Part shown: positions 1 to 11,389 of the stretch, one piece after another
Numbering within the stretch: position 1 is the first letter of the stretch
Layout: each line of letters starts with the position of its first letter
Source of the DNA: Marine Group III euryarchaeote CG-Bathy1
Lineage (GTDB): Archaea > Thermoplasmatota > Poseidoniia > MGIII > CG-Epi1
Length of the DNA stretch: 64,000 bases
Assembly: GCA_001875425.1 (NCBI GenBank)
Contig: MIYU01000018.1
Coordinates: 1-64,000, forward strand
Direction of reading: 5' to 3'
Notes under the pieces: generated by a model
What the model was told of the DNA's origin: nothing
Database searches by the model: none
What the model saw: the letters and a program-made list of their open reading frames with translations, nothing else
Program-made: the position numbers and the translations under genes

Positions 1-2800
<2,800 letters not shown>

Positions 2801-2978
2801 AGCCGTCGGCTCGACTTTCGTCCAGGAATTTTCTGCGTATGGTTAGACAGTAATTGGCCAACTTATTGCTACACAGAGGCCTATGTCACTTCCCCGATCT
2901 AAAATCTACAGTCCGGGTGCACGGTTGTATGTTCTTATGTCTATATGAGACACAAGAAGTGCTGCGAGGAGGAGAGGC

Positions 2979-2989
2979 TATTTAAAATT
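2979..2989 (-). promoter_or_regulatory. Probable TATA box of the 23S rRNA gene, with leader 2801-2960
   Basis: Read on the minus strand the sequence is AATTTTAAATAG, a good archaeal TATA box. It predicts a start of transcription near 2959, giving a leader of about 160 nt before the mature 23S. The box overlaps the first codons of the divergent nfeD-like gene, so the two units sit back to back. The pairing partner of any processing stem lies beyond the left edge and cannot be checked. Confidence 0.5.
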
Positions 2990-3518
2990 GATTAGAAAAG
3001 ATAAAGATATAATAAAAAGACAAGTTCTTATAAAACCTAGATTTAGTCAAGATGTGGAGTTAAACACTGTGGCAACAGGAATAGCATTAATTGTATTAGG
3101 ATTTTTTCTGCTTTTTGTAGAAGCAACTATGCCTGGATTTCTAATAGCAGTCCCTGCTACAGTTCTACTTGTTTTTGGACTTATATTGATGGTAGATGAG
3201 ACTATAATGGAAGGGCCTGGAGGTGTTGTATTATTATTAGTTGTAGGAATAGCAACACTGGTTGGAACTTTGAAATTTTATCAAAGTTTAGCACCACCTG
3301 TAGATCCTGCCACTGGAGGAATCATTAGTCATATAGGAAAAACGGGGAAAATTGTCAAAGCAGTCAACTCCGATGATTTTTCTGGAAAAGTAAAAATCGG
3401 TGTTGAGAAAGTTAGAGCAATATCCAAAGAAGGAAAAATAAAGGTGGGCACTGAGGTAGAAATAATAGATGCAGAAGGAATTCATGTCACCGTAGTCCCT
3501 ATTAAGGGTAATGAGTAA
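2988..3518 (+). CDS. NfeD-like membrane protein
   Basis: Short NfeD-family protein: two or three hydrophobic helices (about residues 25-100) followed by a C-terminal OB-fold-like beta domain (GKTGKIVKAVNS... GTEVEIIDAEGIHVTVVPI). NfeD proteins work with stomatin/SPFH partners in membrane quality control, and a stomatin gene follows directly, so the pair is a standard module. The start is uncertain. TTG 2988 has a strong purine-rich Shine-Dalgarno (gaggaggagagg) about 11 nt upstream. GTG 3054 or GTG 3069 are alternatives because a TATA-like ttataaaa lies at 3028-3035; these would remove a charged N-terminal stretch of about 22 to 27 residues that NfeD does not need. Family call is firm, start is not. 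Confidence 0.85.
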   Translation: MIRKDKDIIKRQVLIKPRFSQDVELNTVATGIALIVLGFFLLFVEATMPGFLIAVPATVLLVFGLILMVDETIMEGPGGVVLLLVVGIATLVGTLKFYQSLAPPVDPATGGIISHIGKTGKIVKAVNSDDFSGKVKIGVEKVRAISKEGKIKVGTEVEIIDAEGIHVTVVPIKGNE

Positions 3519-3540
3519 TAAGAAAATAAGGAGTAATAAA

Positions 3541-4641
3541 ATGTTTGGAGAATTTCTATTTTTAGTAATAATACTCGGAGTAATATCTGCAGTTATACTG
3601 TGGACTACTGTAGTGCAGATTCAGCAATATGAGGCTGGAGTTCTATTAGTTCTCGGAAAATTGAGTAAAACTAGACCTGTTTTACTACCTGGATGGAACT
3701 TAGTAATACCTCTCGTTTCATCTGTAGCTATAGTCGATTTACGTACACAAGTACTAGATGTTCCTAGACAGGAAGTTATTACAAAAGATAACTCGCCAAC
3801 TATGGTTGACGCAGTTGTTTATTACAGAGTGGCTGACCCATTGAAAGCTATTTTGGAGGTGCAGAATTTTAGATCTGCCACTATCCAACTTTCTCAAACT
3901 ACACTTCGTGCAGTTATTGGAGATATGGAGCTTGACCAAGTGTTGTCCAACAGAGATACGATTAATGCACAATTAAGAGATAGATTGGACGTAGAAACTG
4001 ACAGATGGGGAGTTCAAGTTGAATCTGTAGAAATACGAGAAGTGGATCCAGCACCTAATGTTAAGCAAGCAATGGAAGAACAAACGTCTGCAGAGAGAGA
4101 AAGACGTGCCGCCATTCTAAAAGCAGATGGTGTTAAACGCTCTGCTATTTTAGTAGCTGAGGGAGACAAACAATCTCGTATACTTGAAGCGGAAGGTCAG
4201 AGACAGTCAAGAATACTTGAAGCGGAAGGAGAAAGAACGGGAATTATTCTCGAAAAGCAAGGAGAGGCACAAGGTCTGAGAATAACTGCAGTTGGTGCAG
4301 CACCTCTTGATTCAAAGGCACTTACGGTTCTAAGTCTTGAAGCAGTGAAAAAATTAGGAGAAGGTGAATCGACTAAATTTGTAGTACCGTTTGAAATTAG
4401 TAAATTGATGGAAGGCGTTTCAGACTATGTTGGGTTCTCAAGAAATGCCCCTGATAGAGAAATAGCTGAAGCTAAGGATTTAGAAGCTAATGAAATATTA
4501 GGAGCCATACCAACAGCAGAAGAAATGCAAGACACTATGAAAGAGATTAGAGAAGAAGTGGATGCTGCAGCAGCAGCTGTCGAAAGTGGCCGTAAACAAG
4601 TTTACGAAGAGCCTACTGAACTCGAAGAACCAAAAGAATAG
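3541..4641 (+). CDS. Stomatin/prohibitin-like SPFH protein
   Basis: SPFH (band 7) membrane scaffold of about 366 residues. One N-terminal helix (FLVIILGVISAVILW) is followed by the SPFH core (QQYEAGVLLVLGKL... LPGWNLVIPLV... VDAVVYYRV) and a long charged helical region with the near-repeat RILEAEGQRQSRILEAEGER, typical of oligomerising stomatins. Start placed at ATG 3541, which has AAGGAG 8-12 nt upstream, rather than at 3511, which would overlap the nfeD stop. It is co-transcribed with the NfeD-like gene 22 nt upstream; the two products are expected to form a membrane complex. The acidic tail (EEPTELEEPKE) is ordinary for the lineage. Confidence 0.92.
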   Translation: MFGEFLFLVIILGVISAVILWTTVVQIQQYEAGVLLVLGKLSKTRPVLLPGWNLVIPLVSSVAIVDLRTQVLDVPRQEVITKDNSPTMVDAVVYYRVADPLKAILEVQNFRSATIQLSQTTLRAVIGDMELDQVLSNRDTINAQLRDRLDVETDRWGVQVESVEIREVDPAPNVKQAMEEQTSAERERRAAILKADGVKRSAILVAEGDKQSRILEAEGQRQSRILEAEGERTGIILEKQGEAQGLRITAVGAAPLDSKALTVLSLEAVKKLGEGESTKFVVPFEISKLMEGVSDYVGFSRNAPDREIAEAKDLEANEILGAIPTAEEMQDTMKEIREEVDAAAAAVESGRKQVYEEPTELEEPKE

Positions 4642-4654
4642 AATTGGTTAACAT

Positions 4655-4662
4655 AATATAAA
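4655..4662 (+). promoter_or_regulatory. TATA box for arcS (leaderless)
   Basis: AATATAAA lies 29 to 22 nt before ATG 4684, the spacing expected when transcription starts at the start codon itself. No Shine-Dalgarno is present, which supports a leaderless mRNA. Confidence 0.5.
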
Positions 4663-4683
4663 CTGGTAACGTAATAGCTCTGA

Positions 4684-6258
4684 ATGGAAAAGATAGCGTA
4701 CGAAGGTCTAGGGCGTTTGATGATTGTTGATGGCAGTCTTAAAACTCCTTTAATTTTAAATTGTGAAGAAGGTGCTACTCTCTTACCTACGGAATCTATT
4801 GAAAAAAGAAGTTCGATAAAGATAGGAAATAAAGAATATGAAACTCCAGATTTACCATTAGGTGTAGATTCGGAAACTGCCCCGTATCTTTCCACCTCAG
4901 AGAAAATAGCTGTTATAGACTATGCGAGTGTTAGGAGGCCTGAGAAAATTTTGAATGTTATAGAAAATACACGAAATGAGGTTGGATATAATCGCCTTGT
5001 TTACGCACACTCTGTGGAACCGATAGATATGCCTCTTTTGGTATATTTAGGAGTAGATATTTTTGATAATTTAGCATTGTCGTTTAGAACTGCATCCGGT
5101 TTTGCATTAGAAGAGGGTGAATGGGTTAAAGATGATAGTAAAAACCTAGAAAAAAATAATCAAGAAGCGCTATCTACATGGATAAAGAGAATTAGAAGAT
5201 ATTTGAAAGAAGGAAGACTAAGAGAGATGGTAGAAAAAACATCATTGCATAATCCAAGAAATGCGGAGATTTTACGTAAAGCTACACAGATATTGGAACA
5301 TACAGGGGGAGAACCAAGAAACGAAATAAAAGCCAATACTTTCACTTTGAAACATCCATCCATATTGAGTTTTCAAAAAAAGATGGAGAATTTTTTACCG
5401 CCGACAAATGGAATGGTATTACTTCTACTTCCTTGCTCTGCAAAAAAACCATACCATTGGAGTAAAAGTCATAAAAGGTTTAGATCTGTATTGAGTAAAA
5501 TTTCCAATCACCTTATGTTGCATCAAGTGATTGTAACGTCGCCGTTAGGAGTGGTTCCAAGAGAATTGGAATTATTTCCTCCTGCTGCACATTACGATAT
5601 AGCAGTAACTGGAGACTGGGATGAAGATGAAAAAAAGATGTTGAAAAAACAGATTGAAAGATTGAATATTAAAAAAAATTATAGTAATGTAATCATACAT
5701 GCGGGAGAAATTTCAGAATTTTTAGAGCAGACAATGGATGAAATGGGGATAAAGGCGCAAAATACTGGAGCGAAAAGACCTGCAAGTGATGAAGGGCTCA
5801 AAATTCTTAAGGAAATAGTTGAGAAAAATCTAGAGAATGTTGAAAGATTGACATCAAAAGAGAGAAGTAAAGGAGAAGCTCAATGCGTTGCTAAATTCCA
5901 ATTTGGAGATTACGCAGATAAAATAATGAAGAACAAAGTGAATGGAAAATGGCCTAAATTGAGTATTGAAAATGTTGGATCCGTGTCAACTAGAATCGGA
6001 GGTTTTGCATTGAATTGTAAAGGAGCTGAAATGTTGACAAAAGAATGTATAGGAATCGTAGAGGGGGCTGATTTTGAATTAAAAGGAGATATGTTTGCAG
6101 CCGGCGTAATGGGAACTAAAGGAGATTGGAAAGTTGGAGACCAGGTTGCTATTGAGCAAAAAGGAGAGATTACTGGAGTTGGAATTGCATTCATGAATCC
6201 AAAAGAATGCATGGAAATGGAGAATGGACTTGCAGTGGAGGTTAGAAATCGTGCCTAA
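4684..6258 (+). CDS. arcS: Archaeosine synthase alpha subunit (ArcS), TGT-related with PUA domain
   Basis: ArcS takes part in converting preQ0 at position 15 of archaeal tRNAs to archaeosine. The N-terminal half is a degenerate TGT-like barrel (VYLGVDIFDNLALSFRTASG). The middle carries the ArcS-specific PCSAKKPYHWSKSHKRF motif (about residue 255) and the C-terminus has a PUA domain (IGIVEGADFELKGDMFAAGV). At 524 residues it is the compact euryarchaeal form, without the catalytic TGT residues I would expect in a genuine transglycosylase. The radical-SAM partner overlaps its 3' end, a strong context match. Promoter at 4655 suggests leaderless translation. Confidence 0.88.
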   Translation: MEKIAYEGLGRLMIVDGSLKTPLILNCEEGATLLPTESIEKRSSIKIGNKEYETPDLPLGVDSETAPYLSTSEKIAVIDYASVRRPEKILNVIENTRNEVGYNRLVYAHSVEPIDMPLLVYLGVDIFDNLALSFRTASGFALEEGEWVKDDSKNLEKNNQEALSTWIKRIRRYLKEGRLREMVEKTSLHNPRNAEILRKATQILEHTGGEPRNEIKANTFTLKHPSILSFQKKMENFLPPTNGMVLLLLPCSAKKPYHWSKSHKRFRSVLSKISNHLMLHQVIVTSPLGVVPRELELFPPAAHYDIAVTGDWDEDEKKMLKKQIERLNIKKNYSNVIIHAGEISEFLEQTMDEMGIKAQNTGAKRPASDEGLKILKEIVEKNLENVERLTSKERSKGEAQCVAKFQFGDYADKIMKNKVNGKWPKLSIENVGSVSTRIGGFALNCKGAEMLTKECIGIVEGADFELKGDMFAAGVMGTKGDWKVGDQVAIEQKGEITGVGIAFMNPKECMEMENGLAVEVRNRA

Positions 6259-7291
6259 AGCGAGTAAACAATTATCTGAATTTGTTCAAAGAGTAAAGAA
6301 AGAACCTTTCGAACATGCATTAGATGAGCCTGTAGCCATGTGGACCGAAACGGAAATTTTGAATGGTGAAAAAGTCAAAGCAGCGGTGGCCATTATCAGA
6401 ACCAGAGGGTGTTATTGGTCCATAAAAGAAGGATGTACAATGTGTGGATACTTCAATGATACAGTGCCCGGTGGAGTGGAAACGGAATTTTTAGAGCAAC
6501 AATGGATAGAGATAATTAATCACTTTAGTGATTACAAATATGTAAAAATATATACTTCAGGTTCTTTTCTAGATCCAACAGAAATACCTAAAGATTTTGC
6601 CAATATGATAATGACAGATTTAGTAAATTATGGTGTGGAAAGAGTACTAATTGAATCGTTGCCTGAATTTGTACATGAAAGACATATGCAGTATGATAAA
6701 TCACCAAAGATAGAGGTAGCAATAGGTTTGGAGTCTGCAACCCCTATAGTTTTGGACAAATGTGTAAACAAGAGACTTACGGAAAAGGGATTCAAAAGAG
6801 CTTGTAAAGCAGTACACGAAATTGGTGGAACGGTAAAAGCCTACATATTGTTAAAACCGCCATATCTTAACGAAGGACATGGAATAGAAGATACGATTTA
6901 TTCTGCCAAATTTGCAGCCCCTTATGTTGACAAAATATCGATTAATCCAGTAAATATACAGAAAAATACAGTGGGAGAAAGAATGTGGAGAAATAGAGAA
7001 TGGAGACCTCCATGGTTATGGTCTGTGATCGAGGTGATAGAAAAATGCGAAAAAATAGGCACTAGGATTTATTCAGATCCTACAGGAGGGGGGACTCAAA
7101 GAGGAGCTCATAATTGTGGAAAATGTGATTCGAAAATTCTAGAAAGTTTGAAAGATAATAGAATTACTGGAGCGAAAATCAAAAAACCTAACTGTGAATG
7201 TAGAAAATTATGGAAAAATTTAGTAGAACAAGCAAAATATCGAAGAGATGGTAGTGAACCTGAAGGATACCGTAGAGGTTTTGTAGGATAG
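6251..7291 (+). CDS. Radical SAM enzyme, probable archaeosine synthase beta subunit (RaSEA)
   Basis: Radical-SAM protein of the RaSEA/Elp3-like type. The cluster region is GCYWSIKEGCTMCGYF with spaced cysteines near residue 60, and a C-terminal CGKCDSK... CECRKLW cysteine cluster suggests an extra metal site. In archaea RaSEA partners with ArcS and cleaves the lysine adduct of preQ0 on tRNA to give archaeosine. I place the start at GTG 6251, which has GGAGG about 10 nt upstream inside arcS and overlaps the arcS stop by 8 nt; the ORF-track start (6224) would overlap by 35 nt. Translational coupling fits a two-subunit enzyme. Function rests on motif and gene pairing. Confidence 0.82.
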   Translation: MPKASKQLSEFVQRVKKEPFEHALDEPVAMWTETEILNGEKVKAAVAIIRTRGCYWSIKEGCTMCGYFNDTVPGGVETEFLEQQWIEIINHFSDYKYVKIYTSGSFLDPTEIPKDFANMIMTDLVNYGVERVLIESLPEFVHERHMQYDKSPKIEVAIGLESATPIVLDKCVNKRLTEKGFKRACKAVHEIGGTVKAYILLKPPYLNEGHGIEDTIYSAKFAAPYVDKISINPVNIQKNTVGERMWRNREWRPPWLWSVIEVIEKCEKIGTRIYSDPTGGGTQRGAHNCGKCDSKILESLKDNRITGAKIKKPNCECRKLWKNLVEQAKYRRDGSEPEGYRRGFVG

Positions 7292-7326
7292 ATTGGATAA
7301 TAAAATAATAAGGAGAGAAAGGAAAC

Positions 7327-7680
7327 GTGAAATACAAACTTGTTGTAGCTATGCGAGGTGATTTGAAACTTTCATCTGGAAAGATGTCTGTACAAGTTAG
7401 TCATGCTGCAGTTTCTTGCTCGTTAAAGGCTAAAAGGAATAATGCTAAAGAGTTTCAGGAATGGTATAGAGAAGGACAAAAAAAAGTGGTTGTTAAAGTA
7501 GATAACAAAGAAAATCTAGAAGATTTGAAAGCAATGGCAGATAGTAAAGGAATTACTAATTGTATGATTACTGATGCTGGATTAACTGAAATTCCACCCA
7601 ATACTACCACTTGTTTAGGCATTGGACCTGTAAAAAATGAAGATGTTGATAAAATAACTGGAAAATTGCCTCTTTTATAA
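7327..7680 (+). CDS. pth2: Peptidyl-tRNA hydrolase 2
   Basis: Archaeal/eukaryotic-type Pth2 (117 residues, usual length) that recycles peptidyl-tRNA released by stalled ribosomes. Recognisable stretches are LVVAMRGDLKLSSGKMSVQVSHAA at the N-terminus, including the catalytic-region GKMSVQVSHA, and ITDAGLTEIPPNTTTCLGIGP near the end. It starts with GTG preceded by two purine-rich ribosome binding sites (aggagag and aagga). It follows the RaSEA gene by 35 nt and probably belongs to the same tRNA-related transcription unit. Confidence 0.95.
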   Translation: MKYKLVVAMRGDLKLSSGKMSVQVSHAAVSCSLKAKRNNAKEFQEWYREGQKKVVVKVDNKENLEDLKAMADSKGITNCMITDAGLTEIPPNTTTCLGIGPVKNEDVDKITGKLPLL

Positions 7681-7693
7681 CGTACCAAAATAC

Positions 7694-7700
7694 TTTATTA
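7694..7700 (+). promoter_or_regulatory. TATA box for the zinc-ribbon gene (leaderless)
   Basis: TTTATTA lies 29 to 23 nt before GTG 7723. The ATG at 7720-ish is out of frame, so the leaderless GTG is the best start. Confidence 0.45.
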
Positions 7701-7722
7701 GAAGGATTAACAAGTAGTAAAT

Positions 7723-8265
7723 GTGGCATTATTTAGAAAGGGCGAGGATAAGAAACATTTTTCAAGTAAGGCCAGTTTAGCGTTTTACGAAGTAGATGAA
7801 TATCGAAAAAGGCTAAAAAAACAAATTAAAGAAGAAGAGAGTGAAATTATGTATGCGTGCGATATTTGTGGAAAAAAGGCTGGAAGTCCTTGGGCTAAAT
7901 GTAGTAAATGTGGTGGAGACGTGTCTAGAATGGAACAGGCATCTGACGTATCAGACATCATGGATAAAGATGCAATAGATAGTTTTGGAAAAGAAACGGC
8001 TTTTAGTTCACCTCCTCCGACGCCGACACCTAAAAAACGTAAAGGTAAAGGAGGTCTGATAACTGGACTCAATCACGAAGGTGAAGAGGATGAATTGGAC
8101 TTAGAAGATGTATCGATAAGAATGGTTGAAAGTGAAGATCTTATGGATTTCAAAGAATTGATGAAAAAACCTAAGAAAAAAATAATTAAGAAGAGTTCTA
8201 AGAAAATACCAGCGCCTAAAAAGAAAGTTAATGTAAAGAAACGTGCAAAAGGTGTAAAGAAGTAA
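7723..8265 (+). CDS. Zinc-ribbon protein with basic lysine-rich tail, function unknown
   Basis: 180-residue soluble protein. Residues about 45-65 form a zinc ribbon (CDICGKKAGSPWAKCSKCGG). A proline/lysine linker (SPPPTPTPKKRKGKGG) and an acidic stretch (EGEEDELDLEDVS) follow, and the last 35 residues are almost all Lys, Pro and Ala (KKPKKKIIKKSSKKIP), suggesting contact with nucleic acid or the ribosome. No enzyme motif. It lies between pth2 and signal peptidase. I do not recognise a named family. Confidence 0.75.
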   Translation: MALFRKGEDKKHFSSKASLAFYEVDEYRKRLKKQIKEEESEIMYACDICGKKAGSPWAKCSKCGGDVSRMEQASDVSDIMDKDAIDSFGKETAFSSPPPTPTPKKRKGKGGLITGLNHEGEEDELDLEDVSIRMVESEDLMDFKELMKKPKKKIIKKSSKKIPAPKKKVNVKKRAKGVKK

Positions 8266-8269
8266 AAAC

Positions 8270-9121
8270 ATGGAAGATGAAGAAGATAATATTCTACTTT
8301 CGTTATCTAAAGATGTTGTTTCGGCATTTTTAGTTGTAGGATTAGTATTTGTTTTTGGATTTCTATATACTAGTAATTGGCCGCCGATGGTAGTGATAGA
8401 GTCTGGATCTATGCAACATGATGATAATGCAGATTATCAAGAACCCCCATATCACCATATAGGAACAATAGATACTGGAGATTTAGTACTAGTTAAAGAA
8501 GTAGATAATGAAGATATAGTAACGTATCTAGAAGGAAAAAAGACTGGATATGAAAAATATGGAGATTATGGAGATGTTATCATATATTATAAAAATAATT
8601 TAAGAGAACATGAAGGAGTGCCGACCACGCCAGTCATCCACAGAGTAATGTGTTGGATAGATGTTCTTGAAAATGGAACATATTATGTTAAGGAAACTGA
8701 CCGATATTATGAAGACGATTTAGTAATAGAAGAAATTGGGGTCGATTTTGCTAAACATGGGGAAGGTGACTCACATGGTAGACCTGATTTGAAACGCTCT
8801 GGATATTTAACGAAAGGAGACTCTCAATACAACCCGTCTGTAGATCAAAAAAGTCATTTAGATAGTTCTGGAGCGCGTGTAGAACCCATACTACCTGAAG
8901 AAATAATAGGAAAAGCGAAAGGAGAATTGCCCTGGTTTGGATTAATAAAATTAAAGGTGACTCAAGGAGATAATTATGATAAAGCACCAGAAGAATGTAA
9001 AAAAATGCTAATTATCGGCCTACTAGCAATTTTTGTGGGCCCTTACATTGTGTCTAAAGCTTGGGAAAAATACAATATGAACAATAATGGGCGGGGTAAC
9101 ACCAAAAACAGAGAAGAATAA
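8270..9121 (+). CDS. Signal peptidase I, archaeal/ER type (S26B)
   Basis: Membrane protease that removes Sec signal peptides. After an N-terminal helix (residues about 12-33) comes the box with the catalytic serine, VIESGSMQH. The general base is a histidine in PVIHRVMCW instead of bacterial lysine, which marks the archaeal/ER class. A later aspartate box is LTKGDSQYNPSVDQ. A second helix near the C-terminus (IIGLLAIFVGPYIV) is followed by a basic tail. An insertion of roughly 60 residues between the His and Asp boxes makes it longer than many archaeal homologues. It starts 4 nt after the previous stop, so it is probably co-transcribed. Confidence 0.9.
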   Translation: MEDEEDNILLSLSKDVVSAFLVVGLVFVFGFLYTSNWPPMVVIESGSMQHDDNADYQEPPYHHIGTIDTGDLVLVKEVDNEDIVTYLEGKKTGYEKYGDYGDVIIYYKNNLREHEGVPTTPVIHRVMCWIDVLENGTYYVKETDRYYEDDLVIEEIGVDFAKHGEGDSHGRPDLKRSGYLTKGDSQYNPSVDQKSHLDSSGARVEPILPEEIIGKAKGELPWFGLIKLKVTQGDNYDKAPEECKKMLIIGLLAIFVGPYIVSKAWEKYNMNNNGRGNTKNREE

Positions 9122-10679
9122 TCCTTTAACGACGACTTTAACTTACGAAACTATGCCTGAACATAAAGCAGCCAAGCGAGGGATACCCCCTAAAACTGAT
9201 TTTAACGCATGGTACCCCTTCATAGTTGAAGCTGCAGAATTAGTTGATAAGAGATATCCAATAAAAGGAATGGATGTTTGGATGCCTTATGGTTGGAAGG
9301 CAATGAGATTGATTGATGGAATTACACATAGTGAAATGGAGAGAACTGGACATGGAGAAGTGCGATTTCCGTTATTAATCCCTCATGATTTATTGGATAA
9401 AGAAAATGCTTTGGTATCTAAATTAAAAGCTGCGAGAGAAGCAGGTATTGATCCATCTGAGATGAGAATGGATGAAGTGGTAGAAGGATTCAGTAAGGAA
9501 GTGTATTGGGTAAAAAATGCAGGAGAAAACGAGCTCGATGTACCGATGTTTCTAAGACCTACTAGTGAAACTGCGATGTACACTTTATTCCCTCTATGGA
9601 TAAGATCTCATGCTGATTTACCTCTAAAAACGTACCAAGTTGTAAATACTTTTAGATATGAAACAAAGCAAACGCGTTCATTCATAAGAGTAAGAGAAAT
9701 ACACTTTTTTGAGGCACATACAGCCCATGTTGATGAAAATGATGCAACGAAACAGATAGAAGAAGATTTAGAAATTGTTGACAATTTAATGAATGAATTA
9801 GGATTGACTGTTATTAAAACTCGAAGACCTGTATGGGATACATTTCCTGGAGCTTGGTACACCATTGCCATTGATGTGATTATGCCTGATGGTAGAACAT
9901 TGCAGATAGCTTCTTGTCATCACTATCGAGATCAATGGGCGCAGGCGTTTGATGTGAAATATGAAGACATAAATGGAGAACAGCAGTATGTCCATCAAAC
10001 CACATATGGAATGTCTGAACGATTGATGGGTGCTGTTGTAGGAATTCATGGCGATGATAAAGGGGTTGTTTTTCCACCACAAATAGCGCCAACACAGGCA
10101 GTAATAATACCAATTTTAACTAAAGATAGAAAAAATGAAGTTATGGAAATATCTACAGAAATCAAAGATAGACTTTGGAAATCTGGAATTAGAACGGAAA
10201 TGGATGATAGAGATGTGCGACCTGGGCAAAAATATTATGATTGGGAAATCAAAGGCGTGCCCCTCAGAATAGAGATTGGACCTAGAGATTTAGACAATGA
10301 AACAGTAATGCTTGTTTCTAGAGACGGCATTAAAAATTCTACGGCAATTAAAGAAGTGGAAATGGGTGTAAAAAATGGATTGAATGAATTTGCAAGCCGA
10401 ATCAGTAAAATGGCTAGAGAAGTACATGAAAAAACCATAAAGACACTTCCAAAACTGAATAAGGAAGATAGTGGAGAATGGACATTTGCAGAAGCTATAA
10501 AGGAAGGAATTGTCTATGAAATGGCTTTTGATGGTAGTGATGCACAGGCCCAAGTTATCGAGGATATAAGTGGATTAAGTTTCCTTGGAGAAGCTATGGA
10601 AGAATACCGAACAGAGAAGGATTGTGTAATGACAGGTAAGAGTACTAAAAAGAAGATTTATTTAGCTAAAACATACTGA
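9087..10679 (+). CDS. proS: Prolyl-tRNA synthetase, archaeal/eukaryotic type
   Basis: Class II synthetase that charges tRNA-Pro. Motif 2 region is TFRYETKQTRSFIRVREI and the substrate pocket shows FLRPTSETAMYTLF. The anticodon-binding domain and the extra C-terminal zinc-type domain of the archaeal form follow, ending in the conserved tyrosine (YLAKTY) common in this class. The ORF-track start ATG 9087 overlaps signal peptidase by 35 nt and has no clear ribosome binding site. ATG 9153 (MPEHKAAKRG) is an equally good start, because homology begins only at TDFNAWYPFIV. Identity is firm; the first 22 residues are doubtful. Confidence 0.95.
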   Translation: MGGVTPKTEKNNPLTTTLTYETMPEHKAAKRGIPPKTDFNAWYPFIVEAAELVDKRYPIKGMDVWMPYGWKAMRLIDGITHSEMERTGHGEVRFPLLIPHDLLDKENALVSKLKAAREAGIDPSEMRMDEVVEGFSKEVYWVKNAGENELDVPMFLRPTSETAMYTLFPLWIRSHADLPLKTYQVVNTFRYETKQTRSFIRVREIHFFEAHTAHVDENDATKQIEEDLEIVDNLMNELGLTVIKTRRPVWDTFPGAWYTIAIDVIMPDGRTLQIASCHHYRDQWAQAFDVKYEDINGEQQYVHQTTYGMSERLMGAVVGIHGDDKGVVFPPQIAPTQAVIIPILTKDRKNEVMEISTEIKDRLWKSGIRTEMDDRDVRPGQKYYDWEIKGVPLRIEIGPRDLDNETVMLVSRDGIKNSTAIKEVEMGVKNGLNEFASRISKMAREVHEKTIKTLPKLNKEDSGEWTFAEAIKEGIVYEMAFDGSDAQAQVIEDISGLSFLGEAMEEYRTEKDCVMTGKSTKKKIYLAKTY

Positions 10680-10705
10680 AATACGCCTAATAACGAATTT
10701 GAAAG

Positions 10706-10718
10706 TTTTTAAATATAT
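10706..10718 (+). promoter_or_regulatory. TATA box of the pilin gene
   Basis: TTTTTAAATATAT, the richest TATA element seen in the window, predicts transcription from about 10738. This leaves a leader of about 45 nt with a GGAGG Shine-Dalgarno 8 nt before ATG 10784. The gene therefore has a true leader, unlike the leaderless neighbours, which suits a highly expressed structural protein. Confidence 0.55.
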
Positions 10719-10783
10719 GCACTTCTTTGTGATAGACCTGCGAAATAGTTCTAGGACTGTTTCGTATATTGGAGGACGCAACC

Positions 10784-11239
10784 ATGAAATATGCAATAAG
10801 AAAAGACGAGGAAGGCGTTTCCCCAGTAATAGCGGTCATTTTAATGGTCGCAATTACCGTTGTCTTGGCAGCTGTGCTCTACGTATGGGCAGCAAGCTTC
10901 CTAGATGGCACGGGGGAAAATGCACCGTTCGGCACTTTCCAAACCAAAGTAGTTGGTGACGACAGAGCCGTACGCGTGATCAAGCTGAGCAGCTCAGCCG
11001 ATGCATGCAGCTTCAGCTGGTACCTAAAGGACCAGATGGGCAACACAGCAGTATTCGGTGACACGTGCGCAGACGAAGGCGAAGAGTCAGAATGTGTAAC
11101 ATTCTATGACAACGACAGCGACGGAGATTTGACCGCAGGAGACCAGTATATGGTAGCTGACGGTTGCTTCGGCGATGATTATTCGTTCGATGTTAAGCAC
11201 GACCCAAGCGGTGACATCATTGGATCCGCGAACTTATAG
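10784..11239 (+). CDS. Type IV pilin (archaeal DUF1628/Pilin_N type)
   Basis: 151-residue pilin. After a short basic/acidic leader (MKYAIRKDEE) the class III signal-peptide core GVSPVIAVILMVAITVVLAAV gives the assembly helix; cleavage by an archaeal prepilin peptidase before it is expected. The rest is a compact, acidic, glycine- and aspartate-rich head with four cysteines (DACSFSW, DTCADEG, ESECVTF, DGCFGDD), which could form two disulfides. The ORF track adds five residues upstream; ATG 10784 with its GGAGG is the correct start. Base composition and codon use (GAC, GGC, AAC, TTC) are richer in GC than neighbouring genes, as seen in very highly expressed genes. The pilus machinery is not in this window. 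Confidence 0.85.
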   Translation: MKYAIRKDEEGVSPVIAVILMVAITVVLAAVLYVWAASFLDGTGENAPFGTFQTKVVGDDRAVRVIKLSSSADACSFSWYLKDQMGNTAVFGDTCADEGEESECVTFYDNDSDGDLTAGDQYMVADGCFGDDYSFDVKHDPSGDIIGSANL

Positions 11240-11265
11240 ATTAATTCTGTAAGTTCTGAGCAATT

Positions 11266-11321
11266 AAGTGGTTGAGGGCTTTCGAGCCCCAACCACTTGC
11301 CGGCAAAATTTTATTTTTTTT
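11266..11321 (+). terminator. Hairpin terminator after the pilin gene, UUCG loop plus T-tract
   Basis: Arms aagtggttgagggct and agccccaaccactt pair over about 14 bp with one bulged base and close on a UUCG tetraloop (11281-11284). Two runs of T follow (ttttattttttttg). This looks like a bacterial intrinsic terminator and may also protect the 3' end of the pilin mRNA. Confidence 0.75.
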
Positions 11322-11389
11322 GATTAATTTTATTTTTTGATTAATTATATAGGTTCAACTTTTAAGCCCTTGTTGAATGGCGAAAGTCC

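Noticed and set aside
4150-4230. Short direct repeat encoding ILEAEG-QRQSR in the stomatin gene
   Set aside because: An in-frame coding repeat in a coiled region, common in SPFH proteins; not a mobile or CRISPR-like repeat.
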